Assembly (NCBI GenBank): GCA_023055355.1
Contig: JALJCS010000004.1
Span: 35,048,244 to 35,112,243 of the forward strand
From: Agelaius tricolor
Lineage: Eukaryota; Chordata; Aves; Passeriformes; Icteridae
Length of the DNA: 64,000 nt
Direction: 5' to 3'
Under the pieces are notes generated by a model. The model was not told the origin of the DNA. It saw only the letters and a program-made list of their open reading frames with translations, and did not search any database. Shown here piece after piece: positions 37,521 to 50,111 of the stretch (positions are counted from its first letter, which is position 1; the number at the start of each line of letters is the position of its first letter). Both the position numbers and the translations under genes were made by a program.

Positions 37521-37959
37521 AAACCATACAAACTCCAGATAAATAACTCAAAACTAATTGTGTGTCCACATCTTAGATACAATTTTATTTACTTTAATAC
37601 ATTAAACAATGAAAATAGACCCTGGCACTTAACTCCTCATTTAAGATCTGTAGAAATATTTGATGCTAATGAGTGAGTGGCTTTTTTTGCAGCATATACA
37701 TGCTCCCATCTTGGCCCTTCAATGGCTTAAGATATTTTCTACAGTAAAGATAATGAAGAAAGAAATACAAAGGGATAAAGCAGTTACAGAAATGGTACAG
37801 TGTTATTTGAAGTTGGGGGCATTATTTCCATACAAAATTCAGGACATGAATTTCTAAAAAATCACTTAATATACATCAGACCCTAAATAGCACAGACCAC
37901 ATTCTGCATCCAAGAGTTCTCTTGAATTTTCTTCTTCTACTGCTGGTTTTTGTTTGTTG

Positions 37960-38345
37960 CAGTTCAGCTTGCTGCTCTGTTTATGTTAATGAGAAGTCTC
38001 TGTGTATAGAAAAATGATCAGGCCTGGTCTTGAGCAATTTAGCTGGAGGCCGAAGAGAAGACGCTTAGGAGAGCAAACATTTTCAAGGTCAACCGGTGAA
38101 CTGTAACAAGCCAGTGAGATTCATGGCGAGAATTGTATATTTTGACACAACAGCGATTTGATTAAAAGAGAAAGTAATGGGTTTAAACAGTCGCTATGAG
38201 GATGTAGCCAGACTTTGTTAGCTTTTCGCAAATTACTTAACAGAGCAGTGATGGAACTGGAAATAGGGCTGTTTTGTGTAAGGTAAAGAAAAGAGGGTTA
38301 TGTTTGAAACAGGAATAATAAAGGATGCTAATGTTTGGTGTTCAA
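37960..38345. promoter_or_regulatory. Candidate conserved non-coding element
   Basis: A unique block keeps scattered CpG sites in otherwise AT-rich DNA (GGCCGAAG, GACGCTTAG, AACCGGTGAAC, ATGGCGAG, ACAGCGATTTG, GTCGCTATG, TTTTCGCAAAT). It combines TTTATGTTAATGAG, GCGATTTGATTAAAAG and AATTACTTAAC motifs. CpG retention across nearly 300 bp is uncommon in unconstrained DNA of this window. There is no open reading frame. I judge it one of the better enhancer candidates, but conservation is unverified. Confidence 0.32.
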
Positions 38346-38564
38346 TTTCACTTTATTCACATGGCAAAAATTTCATGGAAGTTTAGAACATTATAAATAT
38401 TATAGACAGTTATAATAAAGTTTTCTAATATTCAAAATACAGTTGCTGTTACTGCATTTATAAAACCACAGCCTTTTATGAATAAATAATATTCTGCATG
38501 TACAAGACCCTTCTCACAGAGGTTTTAGATCACTGCAAAAGGCAGGCCATGGAAGAGCTACTGT

Positions 38565-38692
38565 TCATTTCATAGGGTGTGGGGAGAAATTGAGGCAGAG
38601 AGGCTATGACTTGCACAAAATGAGTGAGTCAAAGGAAAATGTATGATACAGGGCCTCATTACCCAGTCTTTAAATCCAGGGCCTGATTGTAC
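38565..38692 (-). repeat. MIR-like SINE, antisense
   Basis: On the plus strand, GGGGAGAAATTGAGGCAGAG, then AGGCTATGACTTGCACAAAA and GAGTGAGTCAAAGGA, follow the antisense MIR pattern GGGGAAACTGAGGCACAGAG, AGGTTAAGTGACTTGCCCAA, GTCACACAGC. TTTAAATCCAGGGCC then falls where MIR has AGAACCCAGG. The order of five matching segments makes chance unlikely, although divergence is high. Confidence 0.7.
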
Positions 38693-41600
38693 ATGGTATT
38701 TTAGTATGAGCTTGTAGTCTAATACTGGGTACTCCAAAATAATGTTATGCCCATCTTTCCAAACTTTGTTGTATCTGTATCCCAGCTAAAGAGAGGATGC
38801 TAATACACAAAAAAAGAGATATACTTTTTTTACTGACATTGTGATTCTTTTCCCTTCCTGATTTAAAATTTTTTTAAACAGAATTTTGAAACCATGGTAC
38901 AAATTCAACCCTCACCATGAAGTGAACTCCAGTTTGCATGTGTCCCAGAAGAGACATTTTCTGGGGGTAAATTCCACCTTGCCTCAAAGCACAGACTGAC
39001 TAGTATCTGAATCTTATGCAGAAGAGTAAAACTAAGTATTTATAAACAGTATTATGAGCATTTAATCAGGCTGGATGTTAAAATTATATTTACTGTGAAT
39101 GTCCACTGGAGAGTCATATTCCAGCAAAAAATGGTCCTTTTCTGTCCCCTGTTACATCTCCATTTAATTTTGTTGACTTAGCTTTTTTGCATACACAGAG
39201 GTTATGTCACTGAAGGCAGGTCTGCTTTAAAAAAATCCCCAATGAGTAAACAAAAATTCCTGTTAATGATGAAAGATCAGTGCCCTACAATGGCAGAGCA
39301 GGAGCAGGTGCTGGAATCTTCCCAGGCATGCAGGCTGGAAGATAAGACCATGCTAGCAGGGTATCATAGATAATTGAATGTGACCATGAACATCAGAATC
39401 ATAATTTCTGTCGGTGCAGGTTGTATTTCACAAATAATCTGTTTAGATAAAAGTGATTGTGCTTTCTTAATCACCATTTCTTAAGCTCCCAGCATTCAGG
39501 CATATTATCAAGCAGTGAGGTGAATCTTCATGTTTGAATTAAGCCCACCTCAGGCCACACTGCCATCAGAAAGAGGCAGCCCTGCCTTACTCAGTACCTC
39601 GTGTCTGTGCTCTCCAGAGTGGGACCACACTGAGACTGAAACCACTTCTCTAACCTGGTGAAATTCGATGTTTTTTGTGGCCAGCTGGGTCACCCAGTCA
39701 ATCCAAATCACCATACAAAATGCAATCTCTACCAGTTACCTTCAGGAAGTGGAGGGAACATGTCACTGGGGGTTAGATGGGGCAGGGCAGAAGAGACCAT
39801 GCTGACCACTGACCAACTTTCCTAAAATCACCTTTAAGTTCTGGTGCTTCAGCAGAGCTTCAAGAGCTGATCTCTTTAGTCTTAAGGCACAAGCAGATAA
39901 CGATGAAAACATGCTAAATACCAAGATGGGTGAGAATCACCAAGTAATTTGGCTTCAGTTTGTTTTGAAACTGTTTAGAATTAGTATGATATTGGAGCTG
40001 CCCTCAGCAGACAGGATTTGCTAATAAATCCCCTCCCTACTAAGGCCAAATGAGGTTCAACTCATACTCCTTGTAAGGATTCTGTGGACAGTGAAGATGG
40101 TTTTTATTTCAAGGGAAATATTGAATTCTCAATTCGGTGTCATTTATTCAGAACAAAACTCCACTGAATTGCTCCCAGTAAGTAAGAGCTGGAGCATATA
40201 GCCCTAATTCAGATTTCCTAGCAGTATTAGAGAATGTAATTCACAAATTAATGTTAAATTATTTTTTATTCTAAGGAGTGGTAATTCTGATTTGAGACTG
40301 GAAGGCAAAATCTAATGGAATAACATGTTTAAATATGCATAAATCATAAATAACAGCTTGCCTCTGGCAGAAAAATTATAATATAATGTAATAATAAAAT
40401 AATATAACAATATAATATAATATAATATAATACAATACCATATACTAATAAAAAATATAATAATAACATGGGATCTACATATTTCAAATAACTAGTTAAT
40501 TTGTATGGAAAAATATTAACAATGACAAAGCTCAATACCAATAAGAAGTGTCCAAGAAAGGTTTCTTCTATGCAAAATCAAATACATCTATCTTCCAGAT
40601 TCAATGTTTTGCAATTCAAAGCCAGTGGAAAAGATTTTCCAGGTATTACATCCTTTGACCCTATAAAATCATAATGTGCTACCCTTAGTATATATGTAGT
40701 GGGTTCCTTCAACTTTCACTAGTCTTAAAAAATATTTTCCAGGGGAATATTTTGGATTGAGCAGGAGATTTATCAGGAATCACAATTCCTAATTTCTCAG
40801 CTCTTCCATGGATTTCTTATGCGACCTTGAATAAGTCAACACACTTCCATTTTCATTGCAGGGCAAAAGATATCCTATTTATCTCCCAGGGGCCTTGTGC
40901 ATCTTAATCAATCAATACTTTTCATGATATTTTGAGATCCACAGATAATTAGAGATTCCACGATAATAAACCATAAGTACTATACACATTTTAGAGGCTG
41001 TTTTTTCCCCTGCAGTGTCTTGTAACTCCAGTGGGACTAATGAATATCTGCATGCCTTTCTAGTGTACACTGAAAAGAAATAACATACTAAAAAGAACCC
41101 AAACAAGACTACCAAACATTTCTCTTGTTTCATTATCCAAGATGTCCTATGAAGGAAAATAGAAATTCTGATGAGCTCTGACCTCTATCTTTTCCTGCAG
41201 AATCACATCACTACAGGAAAATGACCTATCATTTTGAAAAGGAAGCACAGAAAGTTTGATTGTGCTGGAAGTCTAATACAAAACTTAAAGATAATTGGAA
41301 TCTTAGAAAAACTGTCAATTAAAATCTAAAACCCAGTAGTATCATAGGACATTTCTTTGGAGGCAATGCACAGGGAGGGTCCCACACTATTTGTGTGGTA
41401 GACACTAGGTGTTTCAGTGAGATCTGTAATTAAATGATAAATGATATTGTAGTCTGCTATGTTTCCACTTGCTCTAGTAATAAATCACTGGGACATTGAA
41501 ATGTCCTAGGTTTTGCTACCAGGCCTGCTTCTCCTGAGGCAGAACTTTGAACTATGAATTTTCTCCTCTGCATGAGATACTTTACACTTCATAAGCAAGA

Positions 41601-43302
41601 AATAAGGGCAAAGTTTCATATGAAAACTTCTCCAGTCACCATTTATTCTACAGAATTGTGGTTACATACTTTGTACTGTAGGGTCAGCACAGGAAAAAAA
41701 TCTGGGATAATTCACAGAGAAAACATGCAAAGTATTTCTGATGAATCACATATTACATCATATCATAATGCCACATTAAAGACATCTGAAAATACGCATC
41801 AGAAATAAAACCATTATTAAGAGTGTTAGCTTTCTGGAGTCCTGTCCATCTAGAGAGCACAGGAATAATCTTTATCTCCACAACAAAATTGATCTGCATA
41901 CCACATGGGCTGAGGTGATGAAAGTTAAACTTCTGTTCTAGCTCTAAGAAAAACCAACTTTTTCATCATCAGCTGGGCAATTGGTCTATCTAGAATAACT
42001 GAATTTTCTAACAACACTGCTGATAATAAAGTCATACCTCTTATTTCAGACTGAAGACAAATGACTGCAGATAATGACAAGTAAGATACATATTTTTTCT
42101 CTATTCATTTGAAAACTGAAGTACTATTTAGAGCTGTTGAAATTACAAAGGAAACTCATTACTCCCTGGATATGCTTCTAAATTGCATTTGGAGTCTTCT
42201 AAATGTTTAGCAACTAATCTTTCATACTTCCTAGAGGCACAAACTGTTCTTTAACTTTTTTTAAGCTGTTCATGATGATACACATATGATAACACTAAGA
42301 TGAGGCAATTCACAATTATGCATGTTGTCTATTCCAAAAAGTGAGTAGGTAAAAACACTCCTGTCATAAAAGTCACGATAATTGGAGGTCAATGGGTAAC
42401 TGATTTATTAATCTAAAAAAACTTAAGTAGACCCCAAAATTTAGCTGTTTTTAATTGAATTTATTTGATGTTCTAATTGCCTATTTACAAGAATGATAAT
42501 TTTGCTAGCCCTATAGTTTTGAAACTGGGGTCTGTCTTCTATCAAAATTCTGTTGGCAACAGGCAGAGTCTATGATTACCTCTGCAGCAGGTTAGTTCTT
42601 TTTTTAGAATCATGCATACAGCAAAATGCCTTTGGAAGATGTGAATCTTCCAAGATTTCACTTGAAATCAGATTGGATTTAACTACTTTGAGAATTCTGT
42701 CACAACTCCAAAAATCATTGTCCTGAGTATATTATTAGAGACAAAAATGTGGCTTTGTAAAAGCCCAAAGCATTTAGTTTTGATAAAAATCAAGCTAAAG
42801 TTTCCAAGGCTGGGAGGTGATTTTGACAGTTTGAAATTTTACAAAACCTGTTGTGCTACAGTTGAATTTTATTTTGACATGATTTTATTTTGACATTATA
42901 ATCCACTCTCTTGGAAGAAGATTTGAATCATCTGAGAAAATGGAAATCCTTGCAAACAGAAATGGATACTAAATTAAAAATGTAATTCTTCATGCACCTC
43001 TGGTTTAACCTGACAGAGCCTAACAGTTTCAAAGGAGTATTTATAGTTATTTAAATAAAGATTACAGAGAAAACACTGTTCTCCCCTACTCATTGTCTCT
43101 TACCAGAGCTGGAACTAGTGAGAGCCCTAATTATTTCCTCCAACTACTGCACAAAATTATGTTTCATAGCTTAGCTTTAAGAGGGAGGAGTAGGATTTCT
43201 TTCAGGGTTAGGCAGCTCTATAGTATGCTGGGAATGAAGAAGTCAGTGAGGAGCACAGATTAGTCTACAGAGTGAGTAGCACCTTCCTTCTTATTGGTGA
43301 TT
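38693..43302. other. Non-coding DNA with two weak ancient-repeat fragments
   Basis: No gene is supported. Two short pieces resemble old amniote interspersed repeats: 40151-40215 (ACAAAACTCCACTGAATTGC, then AGTAAGAGCTGGAGC) and 41010-41055 (TGTAACTCCAGTGGGACTAA). An AT-only simple-repeat tract lies at 40372-40465. The remainder is unique AT-rich DNA. Confidence 0.45.
40372..40465. repeat. AT-rich (ATATA)n-like simple repeat
   Basis: The tract is almost entirely A and T, with repeated TATAATATAA-type units and only a few C or G. It is easily melted DNA. Confidence 0.9.
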
Positions 43303-43612
43303 ATCATAAAATCATAGAATGATAGAGTAGTTTGGGTTTGAAGAGACCTTAAAGACCATCTAGTTCCAACTCCCCTGTCACTGGCAGGGGCATCTCCCCC
43401 TGCAGCAGGTTGCTCAAAGCCCCGTCCAACCAGGCCTTGACCACAGTCATGAATGGAGCATCCACAACTTCTCGTGTTGTCTCACCACCCTCACAGGAAA
43501 GAATTTCTTCTACATATCTATCCTAAATTTCCCCCCTCTACAGTTTGAATCCATTACTCCTTGTCCTATTACTACAGCTGCCGATGAAGAGTCCCTCTCC
43601 AGTTTTCTTCTA
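43303..43612 (-). repeat. CR1 LINE 3' end, minus strand
   Basis: The plus strand shows the reverse complement of a typical bird CR1 3' end. It starts with the terminal ATCATAGAATGATAGAG repeats, then TTTGGGTTTGAAGAGACCTT, CCATCTAGTTCCAACTCCCC and GGTTGCTCAAAGCCCCGTCC. The remnant of the coding part ends around AGTCCCTCTCCAGTTTTCTT. An internal deletion has removed about 15 bp that usually follow the ACAACTTCTC segment. The copy is 5'-truncated to about 310 bp, as most CR1 insertions are, and it cannot code for a working enzyme. Confidence 0.93.
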
Positions 43613-45539
43613 GTGTCACTTAATTAATTCTGATTTTATTAAAGTCAGAATGTCTGTGTCACACAAATATAAATCTACAGCCCTTCCACATCTGCTTCAA
43701 CATGTTGGACTCATCTATTTGTGCTTAGTATATGGAGCTAATCAGAGGTCCATGATGCACTTCTGTCTTCATAGCTCTTTTAATTTCCACAGTTCTACTT
43801 CAAGTGCATATTTTGAAGACCCTCATGTACTGATGATGACAAAGGGAGTGATCGTAGTAATAGAATGGCTTCCAAACACAGCAATTTCATCTTGGAAAAG
43901 AGACAAGAGAGTGAGGAGATAGTGGAGGCAAGTAAAATCAAGCTGATGAACTGATGAATAAATGAGAACAGAATAGCAAACAGGATCAGACAGAACAGTC
44001 AGTAAGTTTAAGATAAAGTATCTTTTCACAGAACATGAACATAACCAGGAAACACAACCTGTTGAGGAAAGCCCAAGTATACGTGTATTTAATAGAGGAT
44101 CAGATACATGTGTGCTAGGTAGAGCTAGCAAAAGTGAATAAATACATGGTTCCAACATACCTTAAACTTCCTAAATGGCTGATTGTCAAAGAGAATTGGG
44201 ATAACAATGCTTGCATTTATACTTTACAGAAGCAGGTTTGGAAAGCAAACTACACTAGACAGGTAAGCAGGTCTTTCCATGTGTTTTACCCTAGCTAATG
44301 TAGTTTGGTGTGTAAACTGAAAAATCTCTGAAAAGTTTACAATAACTGACCAAATTGATTATGAGAGCTGAGAGGCTTTTGCAAAATGGCAAGCCCTACA
44401 CATTTTCTCTCACAAGACTATGGTCTAATAGTATCCACCAGAATAGAGAATCAAATAGGAACTATGACATATTATTTAGGATTGTTCCACTCCTGATCGT
44501 CACGCTACAGGTGAGCACTTTGCTGCTGGATCTTACACACAAAGTTAAGGAGCAGGGAAGGTAAAATAAATCTGACCTGCACACCAGGGCTTGTTTAAGG
44601 GCTTTTTACCCTGTAGCCCTTCTGGATCTGATGTAAACCTGATATGTTCTATATGAATGTTGTTCTCCTGCCATTAATCTCAGGAGAAACTCTGATATTA
44701 TCTGTACCTTCTGTGCTCTGCTGATGTTGAGGGAACAGTGAAGAATTCCATGGCATGACAGTCTGGCCTTGGGTGTGTTTTCAATGCTGTGACCAAACTT
44801 GCAGTATCAACCCACTTTATGGGTCTTCACAGGGAAGAAACAAACCATTGTCTAGAAAGATATCTGTGGAACTCTGATAAGAGAATAAAGAGGCCTGAAA
44901 ATTTTCAATGTGCAGTCCTTTTCATACTCTACTACTGCTTAAAGCTCTCCTTCCCCTTTGATTCTTATTAATTCTCACCCTAGCGAGGGTGAGGTAGGTA
45001 CATCCAGAAGGTGGGAATGAACATGACTCAGTCATGTGCCTTTTTCTCAAACTGGACGCTGTACCCCTCTCAGATTGTGCCAAAAATCTGAAGGAAGGGA
45101 TAACATGTCCATAGTCCCTGCAAGTCAGGGGTGCCATAACAGGGCATGGGACCATGGAGTCTTTGGCTCTGTGCTGCTGCTTTCTCCATATTTATGGCTT
45201 TTATCATTACTCAGTTCAGCCACACAAGGCAAATTGTGTTTAATAAATTAGCCTAATGGATTCAGCAAGTGGTTTGTGAGCAGGGTGCTTCCTCCGGTTA
45301 AGGAAAACATTTATATTCCCTCTCTCTTTGCTTTTCATGACAAAGAGGGTAAGCAGAGGGCAGGGTACAGTGGGGAGGGGGAAGCAAGCCTGCCTGTCAT
45401 CCCTGGGGCTGGGGACATCATCAGGGCCAGCCCCAGAAGGTTTGTGGGGAGCCTGGGGCACCAGTGGCCTTTGTCTCGTCACCAGTGTCCAGGCAGCCCA
45501 GGGCTGAGGTACCTACCACAGCCTCCCTGGCAGGCAGCT
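43613..45539. other. Non-coding DNA, no gene recognised
   Basis: Unique sequence. A 17-bp palindrome at 45021-45037 contains an AP-1-like TGACTCA. From about 45340 the G+C rises toward the candidate element at 45540. The 158-codon plus-strand frame at 45276-45752 has no recognisable domain and runs across non-coding-looking sequence. Confidence 0.45.
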
Positions 45540-45960
45540 CCCTCCCCTTCCCTGTGCTGCGCATTAAACTCTTCCAAAGGGGCCTCTTTAACAGCTCCCC
45601 ATGAAATAATAATTCATTATGTCACTAGGAGGGAAGAAAGGGAGTGTAAGTGTCTTGATGGGATTAGCGTAAACCCCCGCAGAGATGATTTAGGAGCCAT
45701 GATAATTCATTTAATAGGGGCCTGGGGTAAATTGCTAGACAGGGAAATGTAACTGAACCAGCTTAGAAAGGGCGCATTACAGGTCTGTATATGATAACTG
45801 GCTTCATTAGCAATATTTAAGAGATTTCATTTAAGAATGAGTCATAAAAAGCAGAACTATTTCATCCACCTGGTTTGGTGGCCTTTAGCTTTACTCTGTC
45901 TGAATATTAAATTGGAAATGGCACTACAGCAACACATTTTGGAAACTGTTCTTTTGGCTG
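45540..45960. promoter_or_regulatory. Candidate conserved non-coding element, homeodomain and forkhead motifs
   Basis: The block contains GGATTA (45661-45666, the bicoid/OTX-type core), GTAAAC directly after it (45669-45674, forkhead-like), and repeated TAAT-core sites such as ATAATAATTCATTATG, GATAATTCATTTAATAG and TTCATTAGC. CpG sites survive in GCGCATTAAA, TTAGCGTAAAC, CCCCGCAG and GGGCGCATTAC. The plus-strand frame crossing it is probably incidental. This is one of the three strongest enhancer-like segments in the window, judged from motif clustering and CpG retention. Confidence 0.38.
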
Positions 45961-48549
45961 TTATTTGTATGGTTGGTTTAGCTTCTCATTTGTTAACCTT
46001 TTAAAATGAATATCATTGAAGTGGCTAACGGTGCACCCAGAACTCAGGGAGATGAGAAGGATGCAAGGCTGAGAACAGACTGCTGCAAAACTTAGAAAAA
46101 ACTCCAGGTTCCCACCATAGTACACACACAAGGATCCAGAAAGTGTCAGAAAACAGAAAATACCTTTCATGAAGCTCAGTAAGCTAGTTCCTTTCCCACT
46201 GAATACCTCTGATTTTACAACAGCTTGGAGGGGTGGAACAACAAGCATGCATACAGACATAGTCAGATGGACTTTGGGAAACCTACCATCCTGTACCATG
46301 GAGCTGAGGTTTGCCTTGGATGCTGTTATTTGTAAATGCTGGGTTTGAGTTTGGAAAAGGAAAGATAGATAGGATAGTTTTCTTCTACTCATTGATATTT
46401 TAAAATTGGTAATCCTGAAAAAAGTCTGCTTTTTTTCAAAGCATAGTCCAAACAAATTTTAATTATGGCCTAAATAACTGACTAGAGATTCCTATTCTGT
46501 ATATGGGTAAATATTAAATGGGTAATATTTAAGGGATAATTACTCATGCGTAAAAATTAGAATGCATTCTATGAGGTTAGAGAACATAAAGAACTTAATT
46601 CTGTATAGCCTTGCAACTTCATTAACTCCTCTGGGGCTGTGACATGTAAACAATGGGAGAACTTGACCTGGCACTTACATGGTTTGGATGTGTGTGAGGT
46701 GATGTCCATTATTCACACAAAAGGAATTGTTCATGATTAAAATTAGTGTAAAGTATTTTATTCATCCTAAATATAGGGGTCCTGTGCTTGTCAAGTCACG
46801 TTTCAGTAATATTTGTCACCAGTACTTATGATGTCCTTTGGCCCATGAGATGCATTTTAGGAGTCATGATGCATGTCAAGATTTGAGAGAATGTTTAACA
46901 AAAAATGAGTCATAAGCCTACAAACTTTTTCAGTACTCCCTTTTTATTTATGACTATTGATTTTTTTTAATCACAGAAAACAAAGGAAATGCCCTTATAA
47001 ATAAGCACCACCAAATAAATTATTAAAATAATTCTGTCATAAAAATGTGTGCTACTTATTCTTCTGCTCCAATCTCAAAATGATATAGTGATATTTTAAC
47101 CACTACAAAGGATTAGATTAAGATTTCATGATGATATTTTATCTGGGGACATTGCCAACTGAAGCGCATTGTAATTCACTGTACAAGCTCCTATCATAGA
47201 AAACAAAAAACTGAATTCTTTTCAACCCTCAGTCAAAGTGTGGCTGTATTAGTAAACTCTTCTAATAGAAAAGGCAAGTAATGATACACAAAACAATGCA
47301 ATAAGAAATGTAGGGTTGTAAAAGATAAACCAGATTTTCTTCAAGTATTGAAATTTAGCAAACCCTCTTGGTTCTGTCTGTCTACCACAGACATCCCAGT
47401 GATATTAGCACCCTTTTTTCCAACTTCAAAATTCTACGATAAAGAGGTTGCACTTGATATAGTATTGTAAACCATTTCAAAATATAGCAAGCAGTATCTT
47501 TATCAAAGGTAGCTAAAGATATTAATAACCATGACTGTCAAATGTAGGAATAAGACAAGTGTTTTAATAAATCTTCACTAATACTCCATACAAATATAAA
47601 AGAATGACTAGCTTTCTCTCCTTTCCTTTCCCTAGTGACCACTGCCCGTTATGACTTTGAATGATTCCCTCTAATGGAAGACAGCCAATACTGTCCATTA
47701 TTCCAGATGGTCAGCTCGGCTGCAAAGTTCTGCTAATGCTTCTCAGCATTCAGACATAATTCAGCAGGGGTTTTTTTGTGTGTGTGGGGGGGTTTGTTTT
47801 GGTTGGGGTTTTTTTTTGTTTTATCTTTGGTTGGGTTTGGATTTTTTTAGCTTTAAATGTATATCCAGTCCAAGATCAGCCATCTAATAGCTGGCAGAAA
47901 AAAATCTGGGCTATCTTGCTGATTATCTACAAAATCCATTTTGGTACTCATGCTAGAAAGTAAACAGTGGTTTCCTGCTCAGTTCATATTAAAAGAAATT
48001 CAAAACCGACCAACAGCTCTGTAATAGCCGGTAGAGTAATATATTATTCACTTGATTCTCCACAGCTAAGAGGTGACAGGTAAAAATATAAGCAGACTTT
48101 CTGGGCACATTCTCAACTGGGCTGTACCTGCAAAATGATCCTGCCTGTTACCACAATCTGCACTGAACACAAACAGGATTTGGTCCAGTATCTTCCATGT
48201 AGCAGATGTTGCTTTTTCCTGTATTGGGGATATTTGACATGCTCTGTCCTGATTTCTGTAAAAGCAATACAAATCATGCAAATATTTCATGCTCTAATCA
48301 GCAGAAAGTAGATAAGTACTGGCCTGTGCATGCAATTTACCAAAGCTCAACTAATTTTTCAGTTAGTAGATAATGGCTGGATATTATAAAGTAATGCTCA
48401 TCACTTCACACAAGCAGCATTTGCTTAGTACTGTTCTCTGTTAATACAAAGAGGCATTAGCAGACACTTGTAAATTTTCCTATGTACAGCTTACATAAAA
48501 ACTAATGACAACAACAACAAATGACAACTGCTCCCATTTAAAGGCACTG
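45961..48549. other. Non-coding DNA, no gene recognised
   Basis: A minus-strand frame of 164 codons (46455-45961) has no recognisable domain and is probably chance. The stretch 46480-46760 has a TGTAAACAATGG motif (forkhead plus SOX-like) close to TTGACCTGG (nuclear-receptor half site) and may be regulatory, but evidence is weak. A G/T-rich tract lies at 47767-47850. Confidence 0.45.
47767..47850 (+). repeat. G/T-rich low-complexity tract
   Basis: The plus strand is almost entirely G and T here: a T run, a GTGTGTGT run, then seven G, then TTTG/GGTT units. Only a few G runs are three or longer and they are widely spaced, so a standard G-quadruplex is not clearly predicted. Confidence 0.85.
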
Positions 48550-48573
48550 CACCTAGAATAAATATTCTAGGTG
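48550..48573. repeat. Perfect palindrome, 11-bp arms, 2-bp centre
   Basis: CACCTAGAATA is followed by AA and then its exact reverse complement. The ends carry CACCT, the core bound by ZEB/Snail-type zinc fingers, in mirrored copies. Whether this is meaningful is unknown. Confidence 0.95.
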
Positions 48574-50111
48574 TCCTTGGGGACAAATATTTCAAGGGCT
48601 TAGATATCTTTCTGGTATGCCTCCTAGCATTCATCTCCTCTGAAAAATCATGCTACAAAAAGTGGGCTTGCACACTACTTACAAGATGTTCTGTAACAGG
48701 AAGCTTACAATGATGCATTTCTGGCCTGAAAATTAAAATTATGTGATTAATTTTACAAATAACTCTATTAAAAATGGAATGGTAGTTTTGACATTGAATT
48801 ATTCCAGGTTTTTATCTTTGATCAGGAATGCAAATTGGGCTGATAACTGTGCATTTCATTGCAGCAATAACCACCATTTAATCGATATATTTTATTCCAG
48901 ACAATAAGATATTTCTAAATATTCAAGGAACATTCAGCTAGAAGGCACCAGTGTTTTTTTAAAATAAAATTGTTTTTGAGAGAAAAACTAGCTATACATT
49001 TGAGCTGCTGAACTTTTTCAGAAATTATTATCTCTAAAGTACTCTTGGTACTCTTGATAAAATAAAGTTTAACCTGTGTTTGAAACACACATTACAAATA
49101 GATGTATAGATGAACGAGATATTGAGAAAAGGAAGAGTACAGATTATGAATATTAAGATTTATATTAATCTATAAGCCTATTAAAGTACAGTAAAACCTG
49201 TCCTTCAGACCACCTTTTTAAAGATATCACCTCCCTGATGGGACCACTAAATTTCGGGCCAAATTATTTTCCCATAAAGAACAATGAAAAGAAAATGATT
49301 ATATTAAGACTACTTCTACTATGGTTTCTTTTCATTGTTCCGCCAAAAATGATTCCAAACAGTAAAATAACATTGATTTTGACCTTGTTAATGAACCTGA
49401 AGAACTTCAAGGCATACTTGACCATAGATTTCCCTTTAAACAGGAAAAAACTGACATGTAGTCATCATAATTTCATCAACCTTGGCAGAGGAGATGTAAT
49501 TTTACTGATATTTTGGATAACCAGCTTGTCTTGATATTTTTAACGTTCCACAGGGACAAAAGCATGGGGTTTTTCATCATACCAACACTCTTAAATGATT
49601 CTGTAATTTGTATCACGTTGATTAAGTCTTCTGAGAGTTAGGAATATTTTAAAAGGCTGTGTTCTACAGATTTATATACTATTATGGGATTAATTTAATT
49701 TTTCTGAGATGTCCATCTTCCCTATGGTTGGAACTTTCCAGAGGTGTCTCACTGGGACTTCCTCACTCTTTAAGAGGCCACACTTTAAGAGGCTACACCT
49801 TGTCTGTGTAAAGCATAGATGATCACAGTTTCCATCCATATTATAAGTCCTAGAGACTATAGGTCCCAGAGTGAGGTGTCCCATTTTGATTTAAGCTGGT
49901 TTACATAGACTGGGACCTCCAAACAATACCCCCGTCTCATTTAGGACATTTCAAAGTATGGGTTGCAAAAAAGCATGTTGGCTCACCACTAGCCATGGTC
50001 TCTTTTTTGTATTTTTACATTTCTACCCCTATTCATACACAAAATCCAGTGTTTCCCACATGTCTTTGCTACAAATTTTCCTGTGTTTTTGTCAGTTTGT
50101 GTATTTACATG
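48574..50111. other. Non-coding DNA, no gene recognised
   Basis: Unique AT-rich sequence. A 15-bp tandem duplication with one mismatch (CTTTAAGAGGCCACA then CTTTAAGAGGCTACA) lies at 49768-49797. No exon or transposon is supported. Confidence 0.5.

Noticed and set aside
45276..45752. Plus-strand 158-codon frame overlapping the candidate enhancer
   Set aside because: No domain is recognised, and part of the frame lies in motif-rich DNA that looks regulatory. There is no splice-site or start-context support.
45961..46455. Minus-strand 164-codon frame
   Set aside because: It has no recognised domain and its composition is like translated random DNA. A frame of this length is plausible by chance in 64 kb over six frames.
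47767..47850. Possible G-quadruplex in the G/T-rich tract
   Set aside because: Too few runs of three or more G, and the gaps between them exceed usual loop lengths.
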